NCBI GenBank assembly: GCA_030833845.1
Contig: JAURGK010000023.1
Span: forward strand, 1 to 36,563
Direction of reading: 5' to 3'
DNA length: 36,563 bases
Source of the DNA: Crocinitomicaceae bacterium
GTDB lineage: Bacteria > Bacteroidota > Bacteroidia > Flavobacteriales_D > Crocinitomicaceae
The position numbers were made by a program, and so were the translations under genes. The notes beneath the pieces are model-generated. The model was not told the origin of the DNA. It ran no database searches and saw only the letters and a program-made list of their open reading frames with translations. Below are positions 1 to 8,405 of this stretch, piece by piece (the first letter of the stretch is position 1; every line of letters starts with the position of its first letter).

Positions 1-12
1 CCAACACCAGTT

Positions 13-125
13 TTGGGTGTCTATAGCAGCACGGTCCACCTCTTCCCATTTCGAACAGAGAAGTTAAGCCTGCTTGCGCTGATGGTACTGCGGTTTTGAT
101 CGTGGGAGAGTAAGTCGATGCCGAT
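13..125 (+). rRNA. rrf: 5S ribosomal RNA
   Basis: The conserved 5S core is readable: a CCACCTCTTCCCAT stretch, then CGAACAGAGAAGTTAAGCC, then GATGGTACTGCG and GTGGGAGAGTA near the 3' end. The terminal helix is visible as GGTGTC (16-21) pairing with GATGCC (117-122). The ends are estimated from this helix and may be off by a few bases. A strong intrinsic terminator follows directly, so this is the last gene of an rRNA operon whose 16S and 23S genes lie outside the window to the left. Confidence 0.95.
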
Positions 126-130
126 TTTTA

Positions 131-161
131 AAGCCTCACAGAAATGTGAGGCTTTTTTTTT
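131..161 (+). terminator. Intrinsic terminator after 5S rRNA
   Basis: A 10-bp perfect stem AAGCCTCACA / TGTGAGGCTT (131-140 and 145-154 region, GAAA-type loop) is followed by an uninterrupted run of T. The U-tract lies only on the + strand side, so it ends the rRNA operon. The convergent methyltransferase gene on the other strand stops a few bases further on and could use the same stem only weakly. Confidence 0.9.
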
Positions 162-173
162 GACTTAATTTTT

Positions 174-896
174 TTATTGGCCCTTACCAATAGCAAAAAT
201 TGTAGGGATTTTAGACAAATCATAGGCCTTTTCTCTCCAATCGATGACATTCATTGTTTTGATAGATTCACTTGGGAGCGTAAGATTTGAAGCAATGCAC
301 AGTTGAGTCATGTCTCCAAGTTCGTTGAGCAAGTCTTCAAGTACATTCATATTACGGAATGGTGTGTCCATGAATATATGAGTAGAGCCATTGCGTTTGG
401 TATCCATTTCAAAATCGCGTAATTTTTTAATACGTTCTTTACGGTCTTTGGGCAAGTAGCCATGAAATGTAAACTGCTGGCCGTTAAATCCACTTCCGAT
501 CAGGGCTAGAAGAATTGATGATGGTCCAACTAAGGGTTTGATTTGGATAGACTGCGTATGTGCTAAATGGATTAGAGCTGCTCCAGGATCTGCAATACCT
601 GGGCATCCCGCCTCTGAAATGATGCCAACGTCAATACCTTTAATTAAAAAAAGAAGTAAGTCCATCAGTTCAGACTCCTTCGTATTTTTATTGACTATTT
701 TGAAAGTACAATCGTCAATAGGGAAAGTACGGTCCATTTTACGCAATAGCCTACGAGCACTTTTGATTTCTTCTACGGCAAATACACGAATTTTTGTTGC
801 AATCGAGATGACCTCTTGAGGAATAATATCATGTGTGCTTTCGCCACCTAATGTATTGGGAATAAGGTAGATAAACCCTTTTTTATTGTTAATCAT
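174..896 (-). CDS. SAM-dependent methyltransferase, RsmI-like (tetrapyrrole methylase fold)
   Basis: A 240-residue protein of the tetrapyrrole (corrin/porphyrin) methylase superfamily, close to RsmI, which 2'-O-methylates C1402 of 16S rRNA. Near the N-terminus it has the family's IPNTLGG segment. In the middle is the ISEAGCPGIADPG glycine/proline-rich SAM-site motif, followed by LVGPSSILLALIGSG and FHGYLPKDRKER, all typical of this family. It is shorter than E. coli RsmI (about 286 residues) and lacks its C-terminal extension, as many Bacteroidota homologues do. The exact target is therefore inferred. Its ATG overlaps the end of the upstream phosphatase gene by 8 bases, implying translational coupling in a dnaA-led operon. 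Confidence 0.85.
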   Translation of the reverse strand: MINNKKGFIYLIPNTLGGESTHDIIPQEVISIATKIRVFAVEEIKSARRLLRKMDRTFPIDDCTFKIVNKNTKESELMDLLLFLIKGIDVGIISEAGCPGIADPGAALIHLAHTQSIQIKPLVGPSSILLALIGSGFNGQQFTFHGYLPKDRKERIKKLRDFEMDTKRNGSTHIFMDTPFRNMNVLEDLLNELGDMTQLCIASNLTLPSESIKTMNVIDWREKAYDLSKIPTIFAIGKGQ

Positions 897-1356
897 TTTT
901 TAGGTATTGTATCAAGGCATCTGTTGCCTTGTCGAGTAAATCATAGACTGCTTCAAAATCATCTTGGGTGCCATAATATGGATCTGGTACACTTTGATTT
1001 TGATTGGGATAAAGAAAATCCAATAGGTATTTTACTTTTTGCTTCTCCTTATGGTTTTTTGCAAGGCGAAGCACATTTTGAAAGTTGGAGTTGTCCATGA
1101 CAAGAATGAGATCGAAATTGTCAAAATCGTGGGGCGCAAATTGTCTGGCACGCAAAAAATCAATGGGTGTACCATGTGCGGCCGCTGTTCGTATCATTCT
1201 TGAATCGGGAGCTTTGCCAATGTGATAGTTTGCAGTACCCGCAGAATCTACCTTTATATTTAGGCCCTGTTCTTTTATTTTGCGCAATAACAAGCCATCA
1301 GCAAGCGGTGAGCGGCAAATATTGCCTAAGCAAACCATAAGGATGCGTGTCGCCAA
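889..1356 (-). CDS. Low-molecular-weight protein-tyrosine phosphatase
   Basis: 155 residues. The CX5R phosphate-binding loop is at Cys9-LGNIC-Arg15 followed by SP, and the general-acid loop DPYY starts at Asp125. This is the full LMW-PTP catalytic set, and the length is normal for the family. It probably dephosphorylates tyrosine or arginine on cytoplasmic proteins; the substrate is unknown. The reading frame opens with TTG at 1356, six bases after the dnaA stop and with an in-frame stop upstream. The next possible start is an ATG at 1338, but that would cut off the first beta strand (RILMVCLG), so TTG is preferred. It is co-transcribed with dnaA. Confidence 0.93.
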   Translation of the reverse strand: MATRILMVCLGNICRSPLADGLLLRKIKEQGLNIKVDSAGTANYHIGKAPDSRMIRTAAAHGTPIDFLRARQFAPHDFDNFDLILVMDNSNFQNVLRLAKNHKEKQKVKYLLDFLYPNQNQSVPDPYYGTQDDFEAVYDLLDKATDALIQYLKND

Positions 1357-1362
1357 ACTAAA

Positions 1363-2793
1363 TTATTGGATGGTCAGTTTTTTCTCGAGTTCTTCGAGGT
1401 AATGACGGAATTGTTTGTCTGTTTCAGATAAATTAACCACCGTACGACAAGCATGTAATACTGTTGCATGGTCTTTTCCACCACAATGTGCACCAATACT
1501 TGCCAATGATGATTTTGTCATCTTTTTAGAAAAGTACATAGATATTTGTCGCGCTTGTACTACCTCACGCTTACGCGTTTTCGATTTGAGCATTTCGATT
1601 GGCAAATCAAAATAGTCACAGACCACTTTTTGGATGTATTCAATAGAAACTTCTCGGGCAGTGCTGCGAACAAATTTATCAACCATTTGCTTGGCTAAAT
1701 CCAAGGTGATGGCCTTTTTATTTAAAGACGCTTGCGCTAGTAAAGTATTGAGAGCTCCTTCAATTTCGCGTACGTTGGTATTGATAGAATAAGCAAGGTA
1801 TTCTACAACCTCACGTGGTAGTTCAATTCCGCTGCCATACATTTTCTTTTCAAGGATGGCAATGCGGGTTTCTAGGTCTGGAGTACCTAAATCGGCTGAG
1901 AGCCCCCATTTGAAACGAGAAAGCAGGCGCTGTTCCATTCCTTGCATTTCAACTGGTGCCTTGTCAGAGGTAAGAACGATTTGCTTTCCATTCTGATGAA
2001 GGTGATTGAAAATGCTAAAGAACACATCTTGAGTACGCTCCTTGCCAGCAAAAAATTGTACATCGTCAATGATAAGCACATCTATCATTTGATAGAAGTG
2101 TACAAAATCATTGGTGGTTTGATTCTTTATAGCATCGATAAACTGATGAGCAAACTTTTCTGACTGTACATAGAGCACTGTCTTATTGGGGAAACGCTCT
2201 TTGATGGAAATACCAATGGCATGTGCTAGGTGTGTTTTGCCTAAACCAACTCCACCGTAAAGTAATAGCGGATTAAAAGCCGTCCCACCTGGTTTGTTTG
2301 CGACTGCGAAACCAGAAGCACGGGCCAAACGATTGCATTCACCTTCAATGAAATTTTCAAAGGTGAAGTTCGGAATAAGGTTAGATTCAATATTCACCTT
2401 TTTTAGACCCGGAATAACGAATGGATTTCTGATCTGTTTTTCGTCCACATTAATGGGCATATTAACAGGCGCATTCTTAAGGCTACTAGAATTGTTTGTA
2501 GGTAATTTCACGGTATAGGGGCTGCGTGACTGGGTATTGTTTTCCATGACAATACTGTACTCCAAAGTCCCTTCTAGCCCGAGTTCTTTTTTAATTACCT
2601 TGCGCAATAAGGTGATGTAGTGTTGTTCAAGCCACTCATAAAAAAAATGTGACGGCACTTGAATTGTAAGGATATGCCCTTCAAGTTTGACAGGGACAAT
2701 AGGCTCAAACCAAGTTTTAAAAGCCTGTAATGAAATGTTATCTTTTATAACTTTTAAGCAGGACTCCCATGCACTTTCGTGACTTGTGTTCAT
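1363..2793 (-). CDS. dnaA: Chromosomal replication initiator protein DnaA
   Basis: 476 residues with the full DnaA architecture. Domain I (about 1-85, helicase/DiaA interaction) is followed by a variable linker to about 140. The AAA+ domain has Walker A GGVGLGKT at 180-187 and Walker B IIDDV with Asp243-Asp244. The C-terminal helix-turn-helix carries the DnaA-box signature GGKDHATVLHACR at about 438-450. It binds DnaA boxes and opens oriC in an ATP-dependent way. It leads an operon with the phosphatase and the RsmI-like gene. A perfect 18-bp palindrome lies 33 bp upstream of the ATG and could regulate it. No cluster of DnaA boxes is visible beside the gene, so the origin is not necessarily here. 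Confidence 0.99.
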   Translation of the reverse strand: MNTSHESAWESCLKVIKDNISLQAFKTWFEPIVPVKLEGHILTIQVPSHFFYEWLEQHYITLLRKVIKKELGLEGTLEYSIVMENNTQSRSPYTVKLPTNNSSSLKNAPVNMPINVDEKQIRNPFVIPGLKKVNIESNLIPNFTFENFIEGECNRLARASGFAVANKPGGTAFNPLLLYGGVGLGKTHLAHAIGISIKERFPNKTVLYVQSEKFAHQFIDAIKNQTTNDFVHFYQMIDVLIIDDVQFFAGKERTQDVFFSIFNHLHQNGKQIVLTSDKAPVEMQGMEQRLLSRFKWGLSADLGTPDLETRIAILEKKMYGSGIELPREVVEYLAYSINTNVREIEGALNTLLAQASLNKKAITLDLAKQMVDKFVRSTAREVSIEYIQKVVCDYFDLPIEMLKSKTRKREVVQARQISMYFSKKMTKSSLASIGAHCGGKDHATVLHACRTVVNLSETDKQFRHYLEELEKKLTIQ

Positions 2794-2825
2794 AGTTTTG
2801 TAGGTTGTTCTCGTTGTTTGTAGTT

Positions 2826-2843
2826 TTTCGTGAATTCACGAAA
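2826..2843. promoter_or_regulatory. Perfect 18-bp palindrome upstream of dnaA
   Basis: TTTCGTGAATTCACGAAA reads identically on both strands. It lies 33-50 bp before the dnaA ATG in a 241-bp intergenic region shared with the divergent thioesterase gene. It could be an operator for a dimeric regulator, or it could fold in the dnaA leader RNA as a 7-bp hairpin with an AATT loop. A further CGTG half-site sits just to its right (2845-2848). It does not match the DnaA box. Function is inferred from position and symmetry only. Confidence 0.5.
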
Positions 2844-2954
2844 TCGTGTTGAAATAATGAGAGAACAAATATTTACATAAAAAAGTTAAAAAAAAAGTGA
2901 TTTAGGTATTGCTTTTTAAAAAAAAAATACTTGTATGTATTAATTGCTAAATAT

Positions 2955-2986
2955 TTGCTTAAATCTGCAAGACCTTGGTAAATTTA
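2955..2986 (+). promoter_or_regulatory. Putative Bacteroidota-type promoter of the thioesterase gene
   Basis: TTG at 2955-2957 is followed after 21 bases by TAAATTTA (2979-2986), one mismatch from TAnnTTTG. The expected start of transcription is near 2991, giving a leader of about 45 nt before the ATG at 3035. The region is very AT-rich, so a chance match is possible. Confidence 0.35.
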
Positions 2987-3034
2987 CGATATATAAGGTT
3001 TTAAAGCAAATATTAAGCCATCAATTCAAATGAT

Positions 3035-3454
3035 ATGTCGGAGGTACCAGAATATTCAAAAATTGAGTTTTCAACAAAAATTAGAATTCGATATGCGGAA
3101 ACGGATCAGATGGGGTTTTGTTATTATGGCAATTATGCAAGTTTTTTTGAAGTTGCACGCGTTGAGGCCCTAAGAGAAAGAGGTATAGTTTATCAAGAAT
3201 TAGAACAACAAGGGATCCTACTTCCGGTTAAAAAATATGATATCACCTATCATCTGCCTGCTAAATACGATGAACTGATCGAAATTCGCACTAAAATAGT
3301 GGTGCTTGATGGGGCTCGAATTGAATTCGTGTACCGAACCTTCAACGCAGCAAATCAATTACTCAATGAGGCATTTACACAATTGGTTTTTGTCAGTGCG
3401 GATTCCCTAAAACCGATCCCGATTCCTACATTTATAAAAGAACGATTAAATTAG
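3035..3454 (+). CDS. Acyl-CoA thioesterase, YbgC/4-hydroxybenzoyl-CoA thioesterase family
   Basis: 139 residues forming one hot-dog domain. The N-terminal RIRYAETDQMGFCYYGNYASFF motif region (from residue 17) carries the catalytic Asp24 and the Tyr/Asn pattern of the YbgC branch. It should hydrolyse acyl-CoA or acyl-ACP thioesters in the cytoplasm; chain length and physiological substrate cannot be read from sequence. It starts with ATG behind the putative promoter at 2955-2986. Four bases separate it from the arginase-family gene, so the two are probably one operon. It diverges from dnaA. Confidence 0.9.
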   Translation: MSEVPEYSKIEFSTKIRIRYAETDQMGFCYYGNYASFFEVARVEALRERGIVYQELEQQGILLPVKKYDITYHLPAKYDELIEIRTKIVVLDGARIEFVYRTFNAANQLLNEAFTQLVFVSADSLKPIPIPTFIKERLN

Positions 3455-3458
3455 AAGA

Positions 3459-4406
3459 ATGGGCGCATTTGAATTTCAAAAATTTGATCCGGCGGATAAA
3501 AAATTAAATTATCAAAGCAGGAATGGCGAAACGCGTGTGGGCGATATATTAAGTGTTCAAAACTTAGCATCAGCGCGTTTTATTTTGATAGGTATCAGTG
3601 AAAATGTTGGTCCGCAGGCCAATTTAGGTAAACCAGGTAGTGAGCATGCTTTTCATGCATTTACCAAAGTATTTTTTAATACCCAAGTGCACCATCACCT
3701 TGCGATACACCAAATTGCCTATTTGGGTGTCATAAAGCAAGTCAAAGATCCTTCTAACAGGCCTGAGGCTTGTGAATTTGTTCAAGAACTTGATGCCTTC
3801 GTCTTTGATGTGCTCAAGGCGTATTTATTGCCGACTCAAATTCCGATTATTATTGGAGGGGGCCATAACAATGCCTTGCCATTGATCCGATGGGCAGCGC
3901 AAAAAGAGCAAATCAGTGTACTGAATATCGACGCTCATGCCGATTTAAGAACTACCGATAAAAGACATAGCGGCAATTCTTTTTCTTTTGCGCTTCAAGA
4001 AGGGCTAGTGAAGCAGTACGGTGTTTTTGGGCTCCATGAAGCTTTTAACAATGAATTCATCCGTGATTTTTTGAATCGGGAAAATATTTCTTTTAGGTTT
4101 TTTGAGGATTATTTAAAAGGTTCCAACGAATTTCACAAGGACGTCTTGGCCTTCGTTGAGCATCAAAATGCTCCGATAGGCCTAGAAATTGATATGGATG
4201 CCATAGCTTACATGCCAAGCTCAGCAATGAGCCCTTCGGGTTGGGCATTAGACGATATACGTAGTTTTATACTAAAATTAGATCCATCTAAGGGTCAAAT
4301 TGCCTATTTAAATTTAACTGAGGCGGCACCTATCAATGAACGCGAGGAGCTAATGGTTGGAAAGGCGCTAAGTTATTTGGTACGCGATTTTTGTCGTACG
4401 GTATAA
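3459..4406 (+). CDS. Arginase-family hydrolase, formimidoylglutamase-like
   Basis: 315 residues of the ureohydrolase (arginase/agmatinase/formimidoylglutamase) superfamily. All six binuclear-Mn ligands are present: His136 in GGGHNN, Asp158/His160/Asp162 in NIDAHADLR, and Asp245/Asp247 in EIDMDAI. The length fits formimidoylglutamase (HutG), the last step of histidine degradation. However, no other hut genes are nearby and the N-terminal half is divergent, so agmatinase-like or another C-N hydrolase activity is possible. Start is ATG, 4 bp after the thioesterase stop. A GC-rich hairpin follows the stop codon. Confidence 0.85.
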   Translation: MGAFEFQKFDPADKKLNYQSRNGETRVGDILSVQNLASARFILIGISENVGPQANLGKPGSEHAFHAFTKVFFNTQVHHHLAIHQIAYLGVIKQVKDPSNRPEACEFVQELDAFVFDVLKAYLLPTQIPIIIGGGHNNALPLIRWAAQKEQISVLNIDAHADLRTTDKRHSGNSFSFALQEGLVKQYGVFGLHEAFNNEFIRDFLNRENISFRFFEDYLKGSNEFHKDVLAFVEHQNAPIGLEIDMDAIAYMPSSAMSPSGWALDDIRSFILKLDPSKGQIAYLNLTEAAPINEREELMVGKALSYLVRDFCRTV

Positions 4407-4411
4407 GAAAA

Positions 4412-4429
4412 GAGGCCCCGAAGGGCCTC
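4412..4429 (+). terminator. GC-rich hairpin after the arginase-family gene
   Basis: GAGGCCC and GGGCCTC form a 7-bp perfect stem with a CGAA tetraloop five bases after the TAA. No T-run follows on either strand, so it is either a weak or factor-assisted terminator or an mRNA 3'-end stabiliser. The rest of the gap to 4560 is AT-rich with nothing recognisable. Confidence 0.5.
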
Positions 4430-4559
4430 AATAAATCAACCTGTAGCAAAGTTAATTTGGACTCATCTATACGTTGAATTTCTCTTAGGGTTACATTCAA
4501 TTAACATATTGCCCTTGAAAAAGTTATTTTTCGAACCTATCACAATACAACTAGGCTTC

Positions 4560-4567
4560 TATTTTTG
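4560..4567 (+). promoter_or_regulatory. Putative -7 element directly before the SirB1-like gene
   Basis: TATTTTTG matches TAnnTTTG exactly and ends 6 nt before the ATG at 4574. No TTG is found at the right upstream distance, so the promoter is incomplete by consensus. If used, the transcript would have almost no leader. Confidence 0.3.
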
Positions 4568-4573
4568 TGCCAA

Positions 4574-5449
4574 ATGGATTCCCAAGCAAATATCAAAGCG
4601 CTGGTTCGGCTGATAGAAGATCCCGATGAGTTGATTTATCAACAAGTTCGAGGTGAGTTAATGAAATATGGCCCAGATGTAGTGCCAGTTTTGGAACAAT
4701 CTTGGGAACAAGATTTTTATGGTTTATTATTCCAAGATCGCATTGAAAATCTTATACATGATATTCAATTTGAATCTGTAAAAGCACAACTCAATACATG
4801 GTTGCAATCTTCCGAAAAGGATTTGTTGCAGGGGGCAATGATCATTGCAAAATATCAATATCCCAGCCTTGATTATGCAGTTATATTTGCTCAAATTCAA
4901 TCCATCAGGCGAGATATTTGGCTGGAACTCAATGATCACCTTACGGCATTCGAGCAAGTAAAAATCTTTAACCGCATTTTTTTTGAAATGCATGGTTTTA
5001 AAGGCGACACTCAAAATTACCATACCCCCCAACATTCTTACATCAACCAAGTCCTAGAACGAAAGAAAGGCAATCCGCTCAGTTTATGTGTGCTCTACAG
5101 TATCATTGCACAGTCATTGGATTTACCTATTTATGGAGTGAATTTACCTAATCATTTCATCTTGGCATATATGGACGAAAAACAAAGTGCTTTATCGCTT
5201 AAAAAGGAGGATGATTATGGTGTGTTATTCTACATCAACGCCTTCGCAAAAGGAAGTATTTTTGATGCAGGTGAAATCAAAGCATTTGTAGAGGGAATTC
5301 ATCTGACGCCTGATAGAAGTCATTTTGAACCCTGTTCAAATTCAGCAATTCTAAAGCGCATGCTCACCAACTTGATTTATGCTTTTCAACAATCAGGATC
5401 GGCTCAAAAAGTTTCAGAATTGCAAGCGCTCAAGGCGCTCATTCCTTGA
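4574..5449 (+). CDS. SirB1-family transglutaminase-like protein
   Basis: 291 residues from the ATG at 4574. The frame extends three codons further to a TTG at 4565, but that would overlap the putative -7 element. The N-terminal third is helical with HEAT-like character. Residues about 90-250 match the SirB1/UPF0162 transglutaminase-like domain, including GNPLSLCVLYSIIAQ and GVNLPNHFILAY with Cys172 and His194. SirB1 proteins are widespread, usually cytoplasmic and functionally undefined; catalysis is not established. The gene is followed by pepT after 42 bp, which has its own promoter-like sequence. Confidence 0.85.
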   Translation: MDSQANIKALVRLIEDPDELIYQQVRGELMKYGPDVVPVLEQSWEQDFYGLLFQDRIENLIHDIQFESVKAQLNTWLQSSEKDLLQGAMIIAKYQYPSLDYAVIFAQIQSIRRDIWLELNDHLTAFEQVKIFNRIFFEMHGFKGDTQNYHTPQHSYINQVLERKKGNPLSLCVLYSIIAQSLDLPIYGVNLPNHFILAYMDEKQSALSLKKEDDYGVLFYINAFAKGSIFDAGEIKAFVEGIHLTPDRSHFEPCSNSAILKRMLTNLIYAFQQSGSAQKVSELQALKALIP

Positions 5450-5477
5450 GCCATTTGGACATTTCTTTGTATTTTTG
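5446..5477 (+). promoter_or_regulatory. Putative promoter of pepT
   Basis: TTG (5446-5448), 21 bases, then TATTTTTG (5470-5477), an exact match to the Bacteroidota consensus. The TTG overlaps the stop codon of the SirB1-like gene. The predicted start of transcription lies about 10 nt before the pepT ATG, giving a short leader. Confidence 0.5.
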
Positions 5478-5491
5478 AATAAATTGTTTTC

Positions 5492-6748
5492 ATGTCAAAA
5501 AAATACAAAGTTGCCGATAGGTTTATGCGTTATGTGCAAATAGACACTACTTCAGACCCTACTTCAACTTCCTTTCCTTCTAGTGCCAAGCAACGAGATT
5601 TAGCTGTTGTATTATACAACGAACTTGTTCAATTTGGGCTTGTCGATGTAGAAATAGATGAGTGGTCATATGTATTTGCTACTATTCCTTCCAACGTAAG
5701 TCATCCAACGCCAACGATTTGTTTTTGTTCCCATATTGATACCGCACCAGATTGCAGTGGCACAAATGTTAAGCCAATCTTGCATGCGCAATATAACGGC
5801 AATCCTATTACTCTTCCCGATGACCCTACCCAAGTGTTAAGAACCGAAGACCATCCTTATTTACTACAAAAAATCGGTGATGACCTCATTACGGCAAGTG
5901 GATTAACTTTACTGGGAGCTGATGACAAGGCGGGTGTTGCCATTATCATGGAATTAGCGAGCTACCTCATGGCTCATCCAGAGATTCCACATGGCCCGAT
6001 TCGAATTCTTTTCACTCCAGATGAAGAAGTGGGGCGTGGCGTTGAACAGCTCGATATGAAAAAATTAAATGCCCACTTCGGTTATACCCTAGATGGAGGT
6101 CCGCTGGGTGATATCGAAGATGAAACATTTTCTGCCGATGCAGCAACAATCAGTTTTTATGGGGTGAGTGCACACCCGGGTTATGCGAAAGGTAAAATGG
6201 TCAATGCCATAAAATTAGCCAGTGAATTTGTCTCTTCCTTGCCCAAAGAAAGCTGGTCTCCTGAAACGACAGCTCATCGAGAAGGATTCGTGCATCCAAC
6301 AAGTATTCAAGGAGCATTAGAGAAAGCAAGTGTCGGGCTTATTCTTAGAGACCACAACACTGAATTATTAGCAACTTATCCTGAAAAATTACACGCAATA
6401 GCACGTCAAGTAGTAGAGGCATATCCAGGGGCACGCTATGAAATTGAAATTCAAGAGCAATACCGTAATATGAAAGAAATCCTCAAGGATGTACCCTTCG
6501 TTGCGCAATATGCAGCACAAGCAATGAAAGAAGTTGGCCTTACTCCAAAGCAGGCTATAATTCGTGGGGGCACCGATGGATCAAGACTTTCCTTTATGGG
6601 CTTGCCCTGTCCGAATATCTTTACAGGAGAAATGGCCATCCATTCAAAATTGGAATACGTAAGTGTCCAGGACATGGAGAAAGCTATTGATACGCTAAGG
6701 GCGCTTGTTCAAATTTGGCAAAAACATCCATGGACGCAAACCTTATAG
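5492..6748 (+). CDS. pepT: Peptidase T (tripeptide aminopeptidase)
   Basis: 418 residues, the normal PepT length (M20B family, di-zinc). Metal-site motifs are in place: CSHIDTAPD with His81 and Asp83, LGADDKAGVA with Asp144, TPDEEVGRG with Glu178-Glu179, TLDGG near 200, and the C-terminal IHSKLEYV. The lid/dimerisation domain lies between about 205 and 320. It removes the N-terminal residue from tripeptides in the cytoplasm. Its 3' end overlaps the start of holA by 19 bp, so the two are translationally linked. Confidence 0.97.
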   Translation: MSKKYKVADRFMRYVQIDTTSDPTSTSFPSSAKQRDLAVVLYNELVQFGLVDVEIDEWSYVFATIPSNVSHPTPTICFCSHIDTAPDCSGTNVKPILHAQYNGNPITLPDDPTQVLRTEDHPYLLQKIGDDLITASGLTLLGADDKAGVAIIMELASYLMAHPEIPHGPIRILFTPDEEVGRGVEQLDMKKLNAHFGYTLDGGPLGDIEDETFSADAATISFYGVSAHPGYAKGKMVNAIKLASEFVSSLPKESWSPETTAHREGFVHPTSIQGALEKASVGLILRDHNTELLATYPEKLHAIARQVVEAYPGARYEIEIQEQYRNMKEILKDVPFVAQYAAQAMKEVGLTPKQAIIRGGTDGSRLSFMGLPCPNIFTGEMAIHSKLEYVSVQDMEKAIDTLRALVQIWQKHPWTQTL

Positions 6749-7731
6749 TCAAGGATATTCAATCCAAGAAATTTGCTTCACTGTACTTTTTACATGGTGA
6801 GGAATCTTACTATATTGATCAAATTTCTGATGCCATACAAACGACTGCCCTCCAAGAACATGAGAAGGATTTCAATCAAACCATACTCTATGGTAAAGAT
6901 GCTGATTTGTTGAGTCTTCAAAGTGAATTGAAGTCATATCCTATGATGGCAGAAAGAAGGTTAGTCATCCTAAAAGAGGCTCAAGACTTTAAACAGCTAG
7001 AAGCACTTGAAAGTTATGTTCAAGCCCCTACGCCTACCACCGTATTTGTTATTTGCTACAAAAACAAAACCTTTGACGCTCGAAAGAAAATACTCAAGGG
7101 ATTTGCCAAAAACGGGATTATATTCAAGTCAGATAAAATTCGCGATTACCAATTGCCAGATTGGATTGCCAAGTATGTCAGATCGCAGGGCATGCAAATT
7201 AATGGAAAAGCAACCATGTTGCTCTCTGAGTTTTTAGGTGCGGATTTGAGCCGAATCACCAACGAAATTGAAAAGTTGCGGATCGTTATAGGAGCGAATA
7301 CCAGCATCACCGAACAGCATATCGAACAGCATATTGGCATATCTAAAGACTTTAATATTTACGAGTTGGTAAATGCTGTAGGTCAAAAACAAGTCAATAA
7401 AGCTTTTAGAATCGTACAATATTTTCAATACAATCCAAAGGCAGGAGAATTGGTTGTCATCATCCCTGCGCTTTTTAAACTCTTTTCTCAGTTGATGCGC
7501 GTTCATTTTACTCCAAATAAATCAAGAGAAAGCATTGCAAGTAGTCTGGGGGTGCATCCCTTTGTTGCAGGTGAGTTGATCGCCACCCGTCAGCACTATG
7601 ACCCCAAAAAAATTGCGGCAATTATTGCCTTGCTACATACCTATGACCTCAAAGCAAAGGGTATGGGTAATAGCCAGATGAGTAACGCAGAACTTTTAAA
7701 AGAAATGGTATTTCAAATCATGTATGCATGA
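6730..7731 (+). CDS. holA: DNA polymerase III subunit delta
   Basis: 333 residues from the ATG at 6730; a TTG five codons upstream is less likely. The N-terminal FLHGEESYYIDQI and the segment ending in MMAERRLVILKEA are characteristic of HolA. So is the region around residue 170 (LLSEFLGADLSRITNEIEKL), which is the AAA+-like part with the collar helices. Delta opens the beta sliding-clamp ring as part of the clamp loader. The start lies inside the end of pepT and the stop overlaps rsmE by 4 bp (ATGA), giving a tight pepT-holA-rsmE unit. Confidence 0.95.
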   Translation: MDANLIVKDIQSKKFASLYFLHGEESYYIDQISDAIQTTALQEHEKDFNQTILYGKDADLLSLQSELKSYPMMAERRLVILKEAQDFKQLEALESYVQAPTPTTVFVICYKNKTFDARKKILKGFAKNGIIFKSDKIRDYQLPDWIAKYVRSQGMQINGKATMLLSEFLGADLSRITNEIEKLRIVIGANTSITEQHIEQHIGISKDFNIYELVNAVGQKQVNKAFRIVQYFQYNPKAGELVVIIPALFKLFSQLMRVHFTPNKSRESIASSLGVHPFVAGELIATRQHYDPKKIAAIIALLHTYDLKAKGMGNSQMSNAELLKEMVFQIMYA

Positions 7732-8405
7732 GTACATTTTATGCACCAGAGCTTCAACTTGGCGCTTTGCACTACCAATTAAGCGAAGAAGAATCAAAGC
7801 ATTGTATCAAAGTGCTGCGCCTACAACAAGGTGCTGAAATTGAATTGATCAATGGCAAAGGATTGCAAGCTATTGCAAGCCTGCAAGATGCACATCCGAA
7901 AAGATCTATGCTTCAGATTGAGCAATTTGTTGAGCATGCACCAACTGTTTCACTGCATGTTGCGATGGCTCCAACAAAGAATTTAGATCGTTTGGAATGG
8001 TTCGTAGAAAAGGCCACTGAGCTAGGAATTACGCACCTTTCCTTTCTACTCTGTGATCATAGCGAGCGCAGGCAATTGAATATAGAACGTCTTGAAAAAA
8101 TTGCTATTGCAGCTATCAAACAGTCAAAGCGTTTTTACTTACCTCAAATTTCCCAAATGCAGCGCTTTGATGAGTATATTGCTAGGGCATCTAAAGGATA
8201 TTTCGGACATTGCGCACCTGGCCCTAAAATGAGCATGAAATCTTTGCAAAAGGGCTTGCCTTTTTTAATCGGGCCCGAAGGAGATTTTTCAAGTAGAGAA
8301 ATAGAATTGGCGCTAGCCTGTGGTTTTCAAGCTATCGACATGAGCCCATTCAGACTAAGAACTGAAACAGCAGCCTTATTGGCAACCACTGCGCTCATGG
8401 ATTAG
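7728..8405 (+). CDS. rsmE: 16S rRNA (uracil-1498-N3)-methyltransferase RsmE
   Basis: 225 residues. An N-terminal PUA-like domain (about 1-70) with HCIKVLRLQQG precedes a SPOUT methyltransferase domain. That domain has the KNLDRLEWFVEKATELGI segment and the C-terminal knot motif LIGPEGDFSSREIELA plus LRTETAALLATT, which are diagnostic for RsmE. It methylates U1498 of 16S rRNA. It starts in an ATGA overlap with holA. Its TAG stop overlaps the stop of convergent folA in a TTAG tetranucleotide, leaving no room for a separate terminator. Confidence 0.97.
   Translation: MSTFYAPELQLGALHYQLSEEESKHCIKVLRLQQGAEIELINGKGLQAIASLQDAHPKRSMLQIEQFVEHAPTVSLHVAMAPTKNLDRLEWFVEKATELGITHLSFLLCDHSERRQLNIERLEKIAIAAIKQSKRFYLPQISQMQRFDEYIARASKGYFGHCAPGPKMSMKSLQKGLPFLIGPEGDFSSREIELALACGFQAIDMSPFRLRTETAALLATTALMD

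Noticed and set aside
2794..3034. Replication origin beside dnaA
   Set aside because: The region is AT-rich with A-runs, but no cluster of DnaA boxes (TTATCCACA-like) is visible on either strand; GC-skew over the whole genome would be needed.
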